The notes below the pieces were generated by a model. The model was not told the origin of the DNA and made no database searches. It saw only the letters and a program-made list of their open reading frames with translations. The position numbers and the translations under genes are program-made. 64,000 nucleotides of DNA. Source: Gonocerus acuteangulatus (taxonomy: Eukaryota; Arthropoda; Insecta; Hemiptera; Coreidae). Shown here piece by piece: positions 24,271-36,399 of this stretch (its first letter is position 1; each line of letters begins with the position of its first letter). The stretch covers positions 75,724,821 to 75,788,820 of the forward strand of contig OX328128.1 in assembly GCA_946811695.1 (NCBI GenBank), given 5' to 3'.

Positions 24271-24308
24271 TTGAACGATGTTTAACTCAATTTTTTAATA
24301 GGCCGTTT

Positions 24309-24474
24309 TTAGCGCGGTTCCTCCCTCACCCATAGGGAGGAACCCCGCTTATAGGGTTGATACAATGAAACAATCCGGAAGTGCCGACTAGAAAATTTCG
24401 CGTTTCAGAACCCCTAGAGACCGAAAATAACGGTGGTTCAAATTTGTATATATATATATATATATATGTATATA

Positions 24475-24531
<57 letters not shown>

Positions 24532-25893
24532 CTGTTCGCTCTCTAGATAGAAGACGAATGGTCCGATTTTGATGAAATTTGGTACAAAAATACTTCGTCC
24601 AATTTGAAAGGTCAAGTTCGTTAACCAGCAAAATCCGCCTACTGGAAGATGGCGTTTGGGGCGAAATTCGCGCAAAAAAATCGTAACGCTTACGTTTTTG
24701 AGTTCATAAGCTTGTAAGTACTCGTTTTATATGATTCCTGGGCTAGGAAAACGAATGAAACCATTTTGAAGGCGATCGCTTTAACCGTTTTCGAGAAAAT
24801 TGGAAAAATAGTTTTTGAATACCGTTTTTGGTTTGGGTACTTAGAATTACGGGATTCAGTTGAAACTTTATCTGCATGTTCTACTTTCATTAAAACTAAT
24901 ATGTTGAAAGTTTTGTTACGTTTGGAGTTAAGGAAGGGTTAGAATAAAATATTTTATGAACAGACATGAAAAGTTTTGGGAAGTTCGTATACTTTCATTA
25001 ATATCTCGAACACGGTTGGGAAATCGTGGTAAGTGGATAGAAACTATTTGAAAGCTTACTAAATTCTCTACAAAAAAGATTCTAAAACTATTTTTGATTA
25101 GGTTATGTCAATCGGAGAAATAAGTGCTTAAAACTTCAAATACGTCTGTTTTTTTCTTATGAACGGGTTTTTGTCGTTCTTGTTGTAATTTTTGTCTCAT
25201 TCCCTTCGTTTTTTATTGCTTTTTATTTTTGTAATTTCTTATGTTGCGAAAATTTTGTGTGTAAAGCAGGATATGAAAAATGAGGCCAATTTTCTGTTGC
25301 TAGAAATAATATAAATTTTGGGAACTTTCATTAATATCTCGAAAACTGTTGAGAATTTTGGTAAACGGAAGAATACCATTAGAAAGCTTATTAAATGCTC
25401 TACATAAAAGGTTCTAATGAAAGTTTTGATTAGGCGATGTCAATCGGAGAAATAAGAGCTTAAAGCTTTAAAGTAATTGATTTCGCTTATTCGAAGTGTT
25501 CTTTTTGTCTGTATTTTATTCCTTGTTATTTTTTAATTGCTTATAGTTGGATAATGTATTCGAAAATAAAACAGGTTAAGTAAAATAACAAAAACAGTTT
25601 ATTGTTAGAAATATAGAGTTCCAAGATTCCAAGACCTTGTAACTAGCGGGACGGTTTCTAGTGTTGCCGACCCTTCCAGGTAAGATTGTATATCCTACCT
25701 TTCAAGACTGGTGGAACCAAAATAAACTGTCAGGGTTCGGTCACTGCTACTTAATAAAACTACATTTTATCGTAAAAATGGTTTTATTGTGCCGACGTTT
25801 CGGCTTGAACTTCAAGCCTTCATCAGGGCTGTAAATACAAGTAGGACATATTTAACACTAATATATGCACATATCTATGTAAATATACCTAAC

Positions 25894-25924
<31 letters not shown>

Positions 25925-26194
25925 TAATATATATATATATTTATATATATGCATATACACATACACATATACACGCACACATATGTACATATATATGCCC
26001 ACATACATACACATATGGGGTATGTATTATTAAGTAGCAGTGACCTAACCCGGACAATCCCTACCTTGCATCATCAACGGTCAACGATCTCCTCTCAACA
26101 AAATAATAACTGCTTCTATTTTAATCTTTCAAAATTAGACTAGGGATAAGAACGGAACCGCGCTAAGATGAGGCAGTTCCTGCGAGTCGGACTT
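24309..26194 (-). mobile_element. T5: T-family element interrupted by element X
   Basis: The 3' hairpin/CTAA end is at 24309 and the 5' end TGCGAGTCGGACTT at 26194. A compound TA/TTTA array lies at 24447-24529. The element X insertion at about 25735-26097 splits the 5' part, and T sequence resumes with AATAATAACTGCTTCTATTT at 26100. Confidence 0.7.
25735..26050. mobile_element. Element X with GAAGGCTTG/CAAGCCGAAAC hairpin motif
   Basis: The ends GGTCACTGCTACTTAATA (about 25739) and TATTAAGTAGCAGTGACC (ending about 26048) are inverted repeats. Read on the minus strand it contains CTGATGAAGGCTTG, a short loop, and CAAGCCGAAACGTCGGC. This hairpin recurs as an inverted pair at 54856-55159. The middle consists of TA/CA microsatellite. 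Confidence 0.6.
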
Positions 26195-26198
26195 TTTT

Positions 26199-26506
26199 GT
26201 TTGAAATTGCATTTATCAGTAAAATTAGTATTTTAGGAAAAGAAGGCAGTAAAATAAGAAACTTTTTTAAACTAAGGCAATAGTGGTTTCCTAGAGCGAA
26301 GGTAGAGATGGCGAGCGAAGCATTTCCGCTTAGGATACTGTCAGTTTTCTCTTTAGGCGCCTTAAACTTCCTTCTTTTTAAGATTTAATATATATTTTTA
26401 ACGAAAGTTCAAACTCTTCCAATATCTGCTTCTATTCCTTTGCTAATGGCATTAGGGATAAGTACGGAACCGCGCTGAGATGACGCAGTTCCTGCGAGTC
26501 GGACTT
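26199..26506 (-). mobile_element. T12: 5' fragment of T subfamily
   Basis: The right end TGCGAGTCGGACTT and subterminal GGAACCGCGCTGAG are typical. The rest (GCGAAGCATTTCCGCTTAGG) matches the fragments at 19860 and 48890. Confidence 0.65.
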
Positions 26507-27299
26507 TTTTGTAAGTGTGTAGGTTATTTTAAGCACACTTTCAGCAACAAGGCTTGAACGTACCACCTAACTGAGAAATTTGCGTAGTTTTGCAACTCCT
26601 GCGTCTGTCAAACACTCGAATCGCTCAAACTAGAGCGAAAGCCTCTTCCAGATCGGCGATTTTGCGATTTTTCTTGCGCCTAATTTGCAATGCAGATTGC
26701 AGAAAGTCTGATGACCCGCCCTGGCACAATGATGCTGTGTTGAACTCTCAACCCCCTCCATGACCGACAACACCCCCACGAACACCCGCTCAGGATGCTA
26801 TAAGGCTCTCCGGCTCTTAGTGAAAGTGATGAGTCTTCCTCTGTGCATCTTCAAGGTGAGTACTGCCTCTTTTGATGCTGTGCGGCCCGCGAACTGCGTC
26901 GGAGTCGTGGCCCGCGGGCCGCTATGCCTAGAAATAAGGATTACATGTGTTAAGATCTCCCACAACTAAGGTAAGGGTATCAATTGACATTTATTTTTAG
27001 TGGTTTGATCAGTAAAAGGTTTTATGATAGTTGAAATTAAAAAATGGGGACATTTTTTCAATATTCACAAACATTTAGACGACTTCTTTGGTTACACCGC
27101 TTGCATCGCTAACGACCTCAAGTTTTGAGCGCCAATAAACCTCACTTACAACTACTACCACAATAGCACTTTCCAAGGGATGTAGATATTATGGTTGCAC
27201 TCATGAAAGAAATTTTGAAAAATGCCTTTACACCTTAATCAAACCTATCTTCTAGATACCAACAATGGCCCCTTTAAAATTTACTTGCAATCGTGGCCA

Positions 27300-27335
<36 letters not shown>

Positions 27336-27700
27336 CCAAAATTGATATATAGATTACTGAAAACAAATGATTGGACGAGTTCGTTATCTTAAAAATCGGT
27401 CCATTTGAAAGAGGAGTATATTCTGGACAAAGATTACTAATATGCCCTACGGACTAAAGTTCTGTTACATTTGCAAATTCGCTCTACATTATGCTCATCT
27501 AAAGAAAAAGAAGTATTGTAAAAATAAGCCGAATCGGTCCATTAGGAATGGGGTGTTAGTAAAGAATACCAAATTATCAATTAGTCCGAACAGCCGTAGT
27601 TATTACTTTCATGCAATGAAACTCGTTTCTTTTTTTAAGGCATGTCAAACTTTAAGGCCATTCTTTGAGTGGTAATTGTTCTTAAGTCAAAATTAATATG
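26507..27700. other. Unassigned sequence with a GC-rich palindrome and T run
   Basis: No gene supported. GCGGCCCGCG (26882-26891) and CGCGGGCCGC (26913-26922) form a 10-bp CpG stem with a 21-base loop, of the kind seen in some hAT MITEs. A T run of about 30 bases occupies 27303-27332. Confidence 0.45.
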
Positions 27701-27714
27701 TATTTTTAAATTTT

Positions 27715-28660
27715 GGGATAAGAATGTATCAAATTTTCTCAATTAACTTCGCGGCCTTTAAAAAGTTGAAAATCCGCTCCACTTGATTGGTATGACCGCC
27801 TAGAATTTTATCTAAAGAGACAGATAGTCGGTGTTGCTCTTTTAGTTGCTCATAAGCCGAGCAATTCGCCAAGATGTTCTTCACAGTTAGCAGCCAGCAC
27901 ATTCCATGAGTTACAAATTGATGGAGGGTTCTTTGAAGGAATGGGTGAGGTTATGACCGATTCTCATACGGGCTAACACAACTTCTTTGCTTCTTGTAAT
28001 GGGCGCTTATAAGGGGGCTGCAGCCCCCCCCCCGCAATCGGTAAAAATTTATCATTAAAAATGGATGTAATAGTGTTTTAATTGGTCAACTCTTCCAAGC
28101 TCTAGATTGTTAGTATTCCATAACCCCTTAATTTTCTAAGCCCCCTCCCCCCGACATTTTCCCAGCCCCTCCCGAAATTATTTGCTATTTACGCCCATGC
28201 TTCTTGTGTCACTTGCGGATGTTTTCCACGTTATAACACATCCTTTTATGCCTCGTAGTTTTATTTCCCTTACTTCTGGCCAAACAGTTTGCCACGTCTT
28301 CCAAATCAAGTCTATTGAGTGGGCTATTAAATCGCTTTCTGTAACTTTATAGAAAGGCAAATCTTCTCTAATTGCTTTCCTTGCCAACGTCTCAACTTGC
28401 TCATTTTGATTTATTCCTCAATGTCCGGGAATCCATACAAATGTCACCTTTAGTTCCTCCAAATGTTGCTTGTAAATTCGTTTAAATAAATTAACTTCAT
28501 AGGATGTGTTGAATATGGATCGCTTACAGCAAGGAGAGCAGAAAGAGATTCTGTAAATATGGTTAAAAGGTTTTTATCGGAGAATTGATATTCAGGGCTT
28601 TGTCAATCACGAGTAGCTCAGCTGTATAGTTATCAATGAAAATCTGTATACATGATTACC
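27715..28660 (-). pseudogene. LINE RNase H region remnant (jockey-like), interrupted by W3
   Basis: On the minus strand, YTAELLVIDKAL (about 28640) matches the start of LINE RNase H domains. KVTFVWIPGH followed by NEQVETLARKAIREDL (about 28470-28370) matches the FVWIPxHxGIxGNExAD block. Beyond the W3 insertion, TRSKEVVLARMRIGHNLTHS (about 27975) is the usual following RxGHxxLTH block. Stops and frameshifts break all parts. The jockey-type assignment rests on motif order only. Confidence 0.75.
27998..28199 (-). mobile_element. W3: P-like MITE with exact 8-bp duplication
   Basis: The element begins AATGGGCGCTTATAAGG and ends TATTTACGCCCATG, both variants of the CATGGGCGTATATA terminal repeat. 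CTTCTTGT occurs immediately on both sides (27990-27997 and 28200-28207). The interior has the family's G/C runs. The insertion splits a LINE remnant, which continues on each side. Confidence 0.85.
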
Positions 28661-28684
28661 AGCCAATGAGGAACGGGTGTGATA

Positions 28685-28756
28685 AAAAAAGTCCGTCACG
28701 CAGGAGCTAAGTATATTCCTCGGAAGGCTCGCGTTCCTGAATAATTTGTATAAAAT
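28685..28756 (+). mobile_element. U3: U-family 5' fragment
   Basis: It starts AAAGTCCGTCACGCAGGAGC and then diverges within about 60 bp, where SINE B begins. Confidence 0.6.
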
Positions 28757-28990
28757 ACCTTATATTTATTTAAAATTTAACGTCCGTAACTACGAATTTA
28801 TCTACGGGTTATCTATAGGTTACCATCCTTTTCTAGCCAGGATAGGGCTGATGCCTTTTCTTTTTTCTAAAGAAAAGCCACCGCCCCATAGTTCAACCCA
28901 CGACCTTAGGCACGGAGTGCATACGCCTTAGATCAGATCCCTCTACAGTATCTGCCCCTGTGGTGCCTTAGTGGCCTGTTACGGGAATGA
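28757..28990 (-). mobile_element. SINE family B copy
   Basis: It shares TTTAAAATTTAACGTCC, ATCTATAGGTTACCA, CTTTTCTAGCCAGGATAGGG and AAAGAAAAGCCACC with the copies at 45733 and 46761. A degraded tRNA-like head follows (reverse of CCCACGACC). The last part, TATCTGCCCCTGTGGTGCC...GTTACGGG, resembles the end of SINE C at 54085. Confidence 0.65.
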
Positions 28991-29001
28991 TTTTTCTTCT
29001 T

Positions 29002-29138
29002 TTAGCGCGGTTCCTACCTCCCTTCATAGGGAGAAACCCCGCTTATAAGGTTGATCTCATGAAACAATCCGGAAGAGCCGACTAGAAAATTTTGCGTTTC
29101 AGAACCCCTAGAGACCGAAAATGACGGTGGCTCAAATT

Positions 29139-29187
<49 letters not shown>

Positions 29188-29968
29188 CTGTTCGCTCATT
29201 TCTGGCTGCCCTAATGGCCCGATTTTGATGAAATTTTGTACAAAAATCCGTCGTCCAATTTGAAAGGTCAAGTTCGTTAACCAGCAAAATCCGCCTACTG
29301 GAAGATGGCGTTTGGGCGAAATTCGCCCAAAAAATCGTAGATATAAGCGCTTAAAACTTAAAAAGTGTTTGTTTTGAAATGGTTTTTCTCTTTGTTTATC
29401 TCACTTTTTAATTGGTTGTTTTTTGTTTTAAATTTCATTTATCAGTAATATTAGTAATGTAGTAAAATAAGCTAAGAAACGGTGAAAAGTATTGGTAATA
29501 AGTTTGGAGAGGCTGTGGTAATCAAGATGGCTGTGGCTAATCATGATGACGTATGCGTAGTTCGTTTTGAATTCTCCTGTCTATATAACCTTCCTCATAG
29601 CCTCCAACTGAAGTTATTGTTATTTCCTATTTTAAAGAAAGATTTAACCCACGACAGAATGGAATTTTATTCGCCATGAAGCACATATTTACAGTTGATT
29701 ATAACAGTAAAACGAATTTGCTGGTAAAACAAGATACTTAAAATGACAACGAATTTTTGGTTGTTTAGAATAGAGCCTTCTCAGCAGTAGCCAAAGAGTA
29801 AGTACGTTTTCAGTACATAATTGTATTGACTTATACTGATTAAGAATTATCCGCTTCTGTGCAAGTTGGCTACTGTCAGTTTCCTGTGATTTGTGATGCT
29901 AATCTATTCCATTTCTTCGAGATGTACGTAACCGCGCTAAGATCACGCAGTTCCTGCGAGTCGGACTT
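29002..29968 (-). mobile_element. T6: T-family element, internally deleted
   Basis: The 3' hairpin with CTAA is at 29002 and the 5' end CTGCGAGTCGGACTT at 29968. A (TA)n array lies at 29140-29184. The middle is shortened, jumping from GCGCAAAAAAATCGTA-like sequence into subfamily sequence containing TTTCATTTATCAGTAATATTAG. Confidence 0.7.
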
Positions 29969-30816
29969 TTTGGTTTGGGTACTTAGAATCATGGGATTCA
30001 GATGAAACATTTTCTGCATGTTCTTACTTTCATTAAAACTAATATGTTGAAATTTTGGTTACGTTTGGAGTTAAGGAAGGGTTAGAAAAAAATATTTTAT
30101 TAACAGACATAAAACGTTTTGGTAACTTTGTATACTTTCCTTAATATCTCGAAAAAGGTTGAGAATTTGGTAAACGGAAGAATACCATTAGAAAGCTTAC
30201 TAAATGCTCTACAAAAAAGGTTCTGATGAAAGTTTTGATTAGGCGATGTCAATCGGAGAAATAAGTGCTTAAAACTTTAAAGTAATTGATTTCGCTTATT
30301 CGAACTGTTCTTTTTGTCTGTTTTTATTCCTTGTTATTTTTTAATTGCTTATAGTTGGATAATGTATTTGATAATAAATCAGGTTAAGAAAAATAAGAAA
30401 AACAATTTAATGTTAGAGAGATTGTAAATAGCTACTTTAAGAGTAAATGTAACTTGTTTTAAAAGTTCAAGACAATAGGTTTTGGCCAATGGACCTTTTC
30501 CCTATCGGTCTTTCAAGACATATAATCAAGAACAAAATAATTATAAAAAATACTGGAAGTATTGTATAATTTTCGAATAAAGATATATATATATAAGATG
30601 TTAGAGATATGGATTTCCAAGATATAGCTTTTCAACTGCCTAGCGGGGTCCTTCCTAGGGAGGGTTGGCCGACCCATCCAGGTAAGATCGTAAATCAAGA
30701 CCTTTTCAGAAATGTGGGCCCAAAATAATAACAGCTTCTATTTTAATCATTCTAAATGTTTCTAGGGATAAGAACGGAACCGCGCTAAGATGCTGCAGTT
30801 CCTGCGAGTCGGACTT
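29969..30816 (-). mobile_element. T7: T-family element, 3' truncated, abutting T6
   Basis: The 5' end GCGAGTCGGACTT is at 30816. The body runs back to TTTGGTTTGGGTACTTAGAA at 29972, directly against the 5' end of T6. The 3' half, with the hairpin and TA array, is missing. Confidence 0.7.
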
Positions 30817-30924
30817 TTTTTTATTGCATTGCCTCCTCACTCATCGGCATCCCCAGTCAGAGCATTTCTTGGTAATGCTCGCAAATATAATGTGTGTTTC
30901 CAAATGACATTTTGAAAACATAAA

Positions 30925-31400
30925 GTTTAACGTACATTTATTATTGACAACGAATTTTAACCTGGACTGGTTAAACTGCTGTTACTGCTAGCCTATAGAT
31001 TACGGGTTATCTGTTTCTTGACACTGGCCCGGAGCGCCCCAATGTCAAGAAACATTATACTTCGATTACTTATCAATTGATGAATACCTTATAGAATGAC
31101 GGGAGTTGTGCTATAATAAACTGCACAAAAATATAGAGTAGCGTTAATTTTGCTGATACATTATTTAACGCAATAACTTGACTACTTATCTGCCGTGACG
31201 AAGCAGGGGTATTCAACTAGTTAAATATACTTTATTTAAATTTTAGCATCCATTTGTAAATTCAACTAGAGATTAGGACGGGTTCTTTATAGGTTACCAC
31301 CCTATTCTAGCGATATTAGAGCTGCTGCTTTTTCTTTAGTCCCTAAGGAGCAACCAGTCAAGAGTCATTAGCCTGTCTTGAACGCCTTGACCTACTTATT
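30925..31400 (-). repeat. SINE family B, one partial and one diverged copy
   Basis: TTATTGACAACGAATTTTA (about 30940) and TTTAAATTTTAGCATCC...GGTTACCACCCTATTCTAGC (31235-31400) match the SINE B 3' region. No intact tRNA-like head remains. Confidence 0.5.
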
Positions 31401-31567
31401 GACGAATCGGTGGTCAGTACAATACTTCATTGCTCGTTTTCCACAGAAATACAATAAATTGTTTTCTCCCATGGAGTCGACCCGAAGCCTCAATCCAGGA
31501 TGCCTATGATAAATGTCTACGTTTTAATCGGTGGTCCAATACAGGTGCTTGGAATTTGTATATATAC

Positions 31568-31569
31568 AT

Positions 31570-31659
<90 letters not shown>
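31568..31659. repeat. (CA)n then (TA)n compound microsatellite
   Basis: About 40 bp of CA repeats pass directly into about 50 bp of TA repeats. The overlapping frames are artefacts. Confidence 0.95.
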
Positions 31660-33180
31660 CATATATTTCCCGTTCCTGCCTCAAAAATGAAGCCGATTTT
31701 CCTATCGTGAGAATAAATCGCAGTACTTTTGACTTTGCATTTAAAGGCTTCCAGGTATACATTTAGCGCGGATGTAAACAAGCATTCGTCGCAGGGCCAT
31801 TTAAGTCTCGCCCTTGATATCTAGGACGTCAGCTTTTTCATTTTGCAGAATTCTTGCATGACCTACAGCCCACAAGGAAACTGATACCTTATTATATGAG
31901 TACGCTTCGAAATTCATACATTTAACACGTTCGGGTCCGGTGTCTTGGCATAATCGTTAGAGCGATATGTTCTGCGGGACCGGCTTCATGGCGTGTGCGT
32001 CAGCAGATATCTTGGCTTTCTTTCTAACTCCACTACTCCGGGTCTTGTCCTATACCCTTCGTACTTTGTTTGGGACCGCATTACTTTATTACCGGTTTGG
32101 TTTGCGGGTCTGTTATCGTATGAAACTGAATCCTGCAGAACAATTCCTTCAGCGGGCTCAATGTCGTTGCGTATTTGCCACTTAACTAAATTGTGGTTAA
32201 TCCACTAAAAGTACATCGTTTCACAAGTTTCATATTCATTTGGCCGAATAACTGTACAAAAGGAAGACTTGGGCACGATTGAAATTTGGTTTTAAGCCAT
32301 CGGTCCTGAAAGTGTTAAAACACTCTTAATCATTAGGTAAAGAACAAAAAATCATCGCTTTCTAGTAGAAATTTGTGATGTTGAAGAAGCTACCCAAAGA
32401 GATTGGAGATCCTTCATTAAAGCCATAGAGGTAGCATATAATGACTGTGCACTCTTACGTCACGGTATTCCTCCTTGCCTTGAGGTCGGCCTGAGGATTC
32501 CAAGGTCAGAGAAAACTCAAGATGGCGCAACGGGGTCATGTCTGGGGGCATCACTCTCTCCCGTTATTACGGTATTCCCTCCTTTTAGCGAATTCCGCAG
32601 GTACGAACATGTTGGGGTGGACTGAAAGAAGTTTTGAAAAATGTACTTAAATCTTCTTCGACCTTACAACGACGACACTCGTTAATGGGTTATACTATCT
32701 TTTATGACCAAAATCAAACTAATTTTCTCGAATTTATAAATAAAAAATAACTCTATATGTTTCAATTCTTTATATCAAACGTTTTATATGGGATGTTAAA
32801 GTATCAAAAAAAAAAAAAAGTTCCAATTTTTCGGAAAAAAAATGGCAACACTGTTTCTGACGAACGGAAACACTATTTTTTCACGGGCGATAGTTTGCAG
32901 GAGGCAACTTTTAATCTAGAAGGAATAACTAAAATTATTTTAAAAGAAAAAGGTTAAATCTGGCCATGTACCTGGGATTTTTCAGCAATATTAATTTTTA
33001 TGAAAATGGACAATTCTTCATTTCCTATTAAAAGATTCGTCAAAAAGCGATCATAAAATCGTTATAATTCAATGAATTGAAAAAAAATCATACGTCCTAG
33101 CAAATATCATTAAGAATGAAAATGTTTGTTATTGACAGCTCACTGAATCTTTGAAAAAAAAAAAAAAAAAGTTCCTGAGT
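31660..33180. other. Unassigned sequence
   Basis: No gene or family recognised. Short frames at 31967-32208 lack motifs. A GGTGTCTTGGCATAATCGTTAGAGCG stretch (about 31938) is weakly box-A-like. Confidence 0.45.
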
Positions 33181-33289
33181 AACCCCGCTTCTAATGCACC
33201 GATTTTGGTTATTACCTATCAAAAATTATTTTTTCAATTGTTGAGCATTTGAGTTAGTGAAGAAGCAAAACGTACGGAAAAATTATAAT

Positions 33290-33733
33290 TCCTAACTCCG
33301 AATGGTCGGATTTCGATGATTGACGAGGGCGAAGAAGACGAAAATTGCTAAGTTGACTAATTCATTCGGAGAATACCAAAAATGTGTGTGTTTGCCTGTA
33401 AACACGATAGCGGCCGAAATTTTTGTTTTTTGGTGACGAGACTTGGCATATAGAATTCCTATAACAAACAGCATCCGTTCGTTAATCAGCAAAATGGGTC
33501 ATCTGGAAGGTGGGTTTGTATTGAAACTTGTTCCTTTCTTCTGTAACTTCTACAAAAACGATCTCATTTTGATTAAATTTGGCATAAAAATTGGTTGTTT
33601 AAAAGGGGAACTTTTGCTCAGAAGGATCCATGGCTTGCGCGACATGGCGTAAACACTAAGTTTGTGGTCTCGATTCCCTCTAGATGTACTATACATAAAG
33701 GCATTATGATGACGCAGTTCCTGCATGTCGGAC
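33290..33733 (-). repeat. T/U-like fragments
   Basis: CACGATAGCGGCCGAAATTT and GTTCGTTAATCAGC (33400-33500) are reverse copies of the U segment before its TA array. GATGACGCAGTTCCTGCATGTCGG (33707) is a T 5' end. Confidence 0.5.
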
Positions 33734-34158
33734 TATTTTGAAGATGCTAAATCAGTTCTTCAAATAGCTCCTTGTAATCCTCCTTCCGTAATGGACGCGG
33801 AAACCCTCCAGACCGCAAGGCAATAAAGGAAAACGACAAAGCTTTCTAGAAGAATAAAGAAATATCGTCTTAATGGGGGCTTATGTAATCTTTATGAACG
33901 TTGTGCAATGTTCTAAGGATGTGCGACCTTATGGTTTCATTTGTTCCACCCGCGAAGATTGCGGAAACATGTTCGTTTGCTTAGGAATTTCAATTCGCCG
34001 CCGGATATTCGATCAAGAGGATTCGTTGGAGATTCTTGATTATTGTTTTCTTTTAGAACAAACCGTAGTAATGTTTCAGGTTGTAGCCATGAAAGAAGTT
34101 TCGAAACATTCTTCAAATTTTCTTCGATCGTTCCTACTAGAAACTGAAAATAATAAAA

Positions 34159-34160
<2 letters not shown>

Positions 34161-34254
<94 letters not shown>
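34161..34254. repeat. (CT)n(TA)n compound microsatellite
   Basis: CT repeats at 34161-34208 pass directly into TA repeats. Confidence 0.95.
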
Positions 34255-34257
<3 letters not shown>

Positions 34258-34291
34258 TGATGTTATTTTTCGTCGCTGGGATAGTATTTTT

Positions 34292-34516
34292 TAGATGGAA
34301 CGGCATTTTTCTCCCGCGGTGGTACTTCTCCTCACTTCTTTCCGGAATATTTCGATGGATTCATCTCCATCTTCTTCAGCCAGGTACTGTCTTTCCATTG
34401 GCTACCACCGAGGAAGAAACAAGTACCTGGCTGAAGAAGATGGAGATGAATCCATCGAAATATTCCGGGAAGAAGTGAGGAGGAGTACCACCGCTGGAGA
34501 AAAATGCCGTTCCATC

Positions 34517-34518
<2 letters not shown>
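34292..34518. repeat. Long hairpin with 96-bp arms
   Basis: Positions 34292-34387 and 34423-34518 are reverse complements with few mismatches, separated by 35 bp. The arms begin TAGATGGAACGGCATTTTTC. (TA)n arrays lie on both outer sides. The frames across it mirror each other and are not taken as genes. Confidence 0.9.
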
Positions 34519-34560
<42 letters not shown>

Positions 34561-34562
<2 letters not shown>

Positions 34563-34699
34563 AATTTGAACCACCGTTATTTTCCATCTTTAGGGGTTCT
34601 GAAACGTAAACTTTTCTAGTCGGCACTTCCGGATTGCATCATGAGGTCAACCTTATAAGCGGGGTTCCTCCCAAAGGAGGAAGGGAGGAACAGCGCTAA
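34561..34699 (+). mobile_element. T8: T-family 3' end
   Basis: It runs from AATTTGAACCACCGTTATTTTC through CTAGTCGGCACTTCCGG to the hairpin and CAGCGCTAA. It starts at a (TA)n array (34526-34556), exactly where the array sits in complete copies. Confidence 0.7.
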
Positions 34700-34780
34700 A
34701 ATGTTAACATAATTTAATGAGAAAAAATGTATATATGATTAAACCTAGAAAACTGTAAAATAAGTCAAATAAAAAAAAAT

Positions 34781-34839
<59 letters not shown>

Positions 34840-34843
<4 letters not shown>

Positions 34844-34995
34844 AAGTATAAGCCCTTTGAAATTGAAGAAGAGAGAAGGAATAATTTTCAAGAAAAACAT
34901 CCGGAGACAGTAGAAAACAAGAACAAACTCAATATAGACCCTTGCGAGACACCAGATTTCATTAATGAATAGAGGAGATAAGGCGCGTGGGATTG
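34840..34995 (+). repeat. Repeat Q, also at 38583 and 38865
   Basis: The motif around AAAACAAGAACAAACTCAATATAGACCCTTGCGAGACACCAGATTTC is repeated, diverged, at 38600-38690 and 38890-38975. The copies at 34840 and 38583 follow a (TA)n array. The class is unknown. Confidence 0.5.
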
Positions 34996-35280
34996 AGTGG
35001 GTGGATTGAGCCCGACTTCCGGTTCTAACTGAAAACAATCAATTGATTGAGGCGTCGGCGTTGAAGGCGCATTCAATGGCTGCTTTATTCAAATCGAGCG
35101 CATTTAAATAGCTGACTCCGCTAGTTGTTTTTGGTCTTCATTCAATCCTAGAATGGACATCTTGAATATTCGATTTCCAAATGTGTTTACTCGTTTTCTC
35201 TTCTTGAGCGAATTCTCTTGTCACAATCGGACTTTGCGGAAATTTGCTCACTATTAAATATTTACGATCAAATTTGGATT

Positions 35281-35904
35281 TTAGCGCGTTTCCTCCATTC
35301 TATTGGGGAATCATCTGTTGGGGTATGACGTCGGCGCATAGACGCAATCCGGTAGTGCCGATGAGAAATGTCCAGGTGTCAGACCCTAAACCGGTGGTTC
35401 AAATTCATATATATGTATTTGCCAGTTCGCTCTCTAGCTGCTCCAAAAAAAGTCCGTTTCTGATGAATGTAGATACAAGAATACTTTGTCTAATTTTAAA
35501 CCCCACGCTCGTTAACCAGCAGACGTGTGGAGTCTAATGAAACTATTTTCAAAACAATATCTATAACGGTTTTTGAGAAATTTCAGAAAAACTAGGGTTT
35601 TCTTGAGATATTCAGATTAAAGCATAGTCTATTCGAAAGCTTATTATTTTGCCTACAAAATAGGTTCCTATGTAATTTTTCATACAGCAATTTCATTCGG
35701 AGCAATCTATGCTCAATGGGTGTAATTTCCGTTTAGGATTGAGTTTGTTGTGTTGCCAAAGATCTTGCTGATCTTTGAGCATTCATTTTGCATTTTTACA
35801 TGTGTTTTCAGGAATGGTTAAGAAAAAATATTAACTTTTTTTGTTCTTTCTATATTACACTAGAGATGCGCGATAATTTGGCACCGTCCCTGAGAGTCGG
35901 ACTT
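35281..35904 (-). mobile_element. T9: old T-family element
   Basis: TTAGCGCGTTTCC at 35281 and GAGAGTCGGACTT at 35904 are the two ends. Internal landmarks (CAATCCGGTAGTGCCG, TTTGCCAGTTCGC, CGTTAACCAGC) are in family order but heavily diverged. No long TA array is present. Confidence 0.6.
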
Positions 35905-36262
35905 TAATGGAAATTGTAAGTACCAAGTTTCGTGGCTAAAAGACAAGAATTATCGGCGCAAACGTAATATACGAGTATTGCTTCGACGATTCTTTAATTT
36001 AATAAATATGCGACCATGGGTTAACTATAGAAGTTACACAATCTACGCGGGAATCCAGGAATTGGCGCGAAACTTTCCGCGGGAATATACCCAAGTGATG
36101 CAAAGCAAAGACGTGCGAATTGAACAGACTCTTTCCTGGATTAATTTTAATTGTGTCATCGTGTGAAAGCCACTTCGGGTGGGAATCTTTGATAAGGGAG
36201 ATAAGTGTATGTTTCCTCCTTCTCCATTGATATGATATCCCGCTATTATGACGAGAAATGTC

Positions 36263-36265
<3 letters not shown>

Positions 36266-36316
<51 letters not shown>
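36266..36316. repeat. (TA)n microsatellite
   Basis: About 50 bp of TA repeats. Confidence 0.95.
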
Positions 36317-36319
<3 letters not shown>

Positions 36320-36399
36320 ATTTACGTCTCTCAGTGAATTTGTTGTTCGCCAAGCACCTAAGAAGAGATCGTTCTTGTTTCGTTATACGTATGTGATAT

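Noticed and set aside
25785..25835. Confirmed hammerhead ribozyme
   Set aside because: The core order is right, but an extra base follows CTGATGA and no helix III or cleavage triplet is visible, so it is listed only as a candidate.
26760..26969. 69-residue frame with Cys residues
   Set aside because: It overlaps a CpG-rich palindrome, and there is no recognisable domain or splice context.
33873..34478. 201-residue open frame
   Set aside because: It crosses CT/TA microsatellites and one arm of a hairpin. No domain is recognisable.
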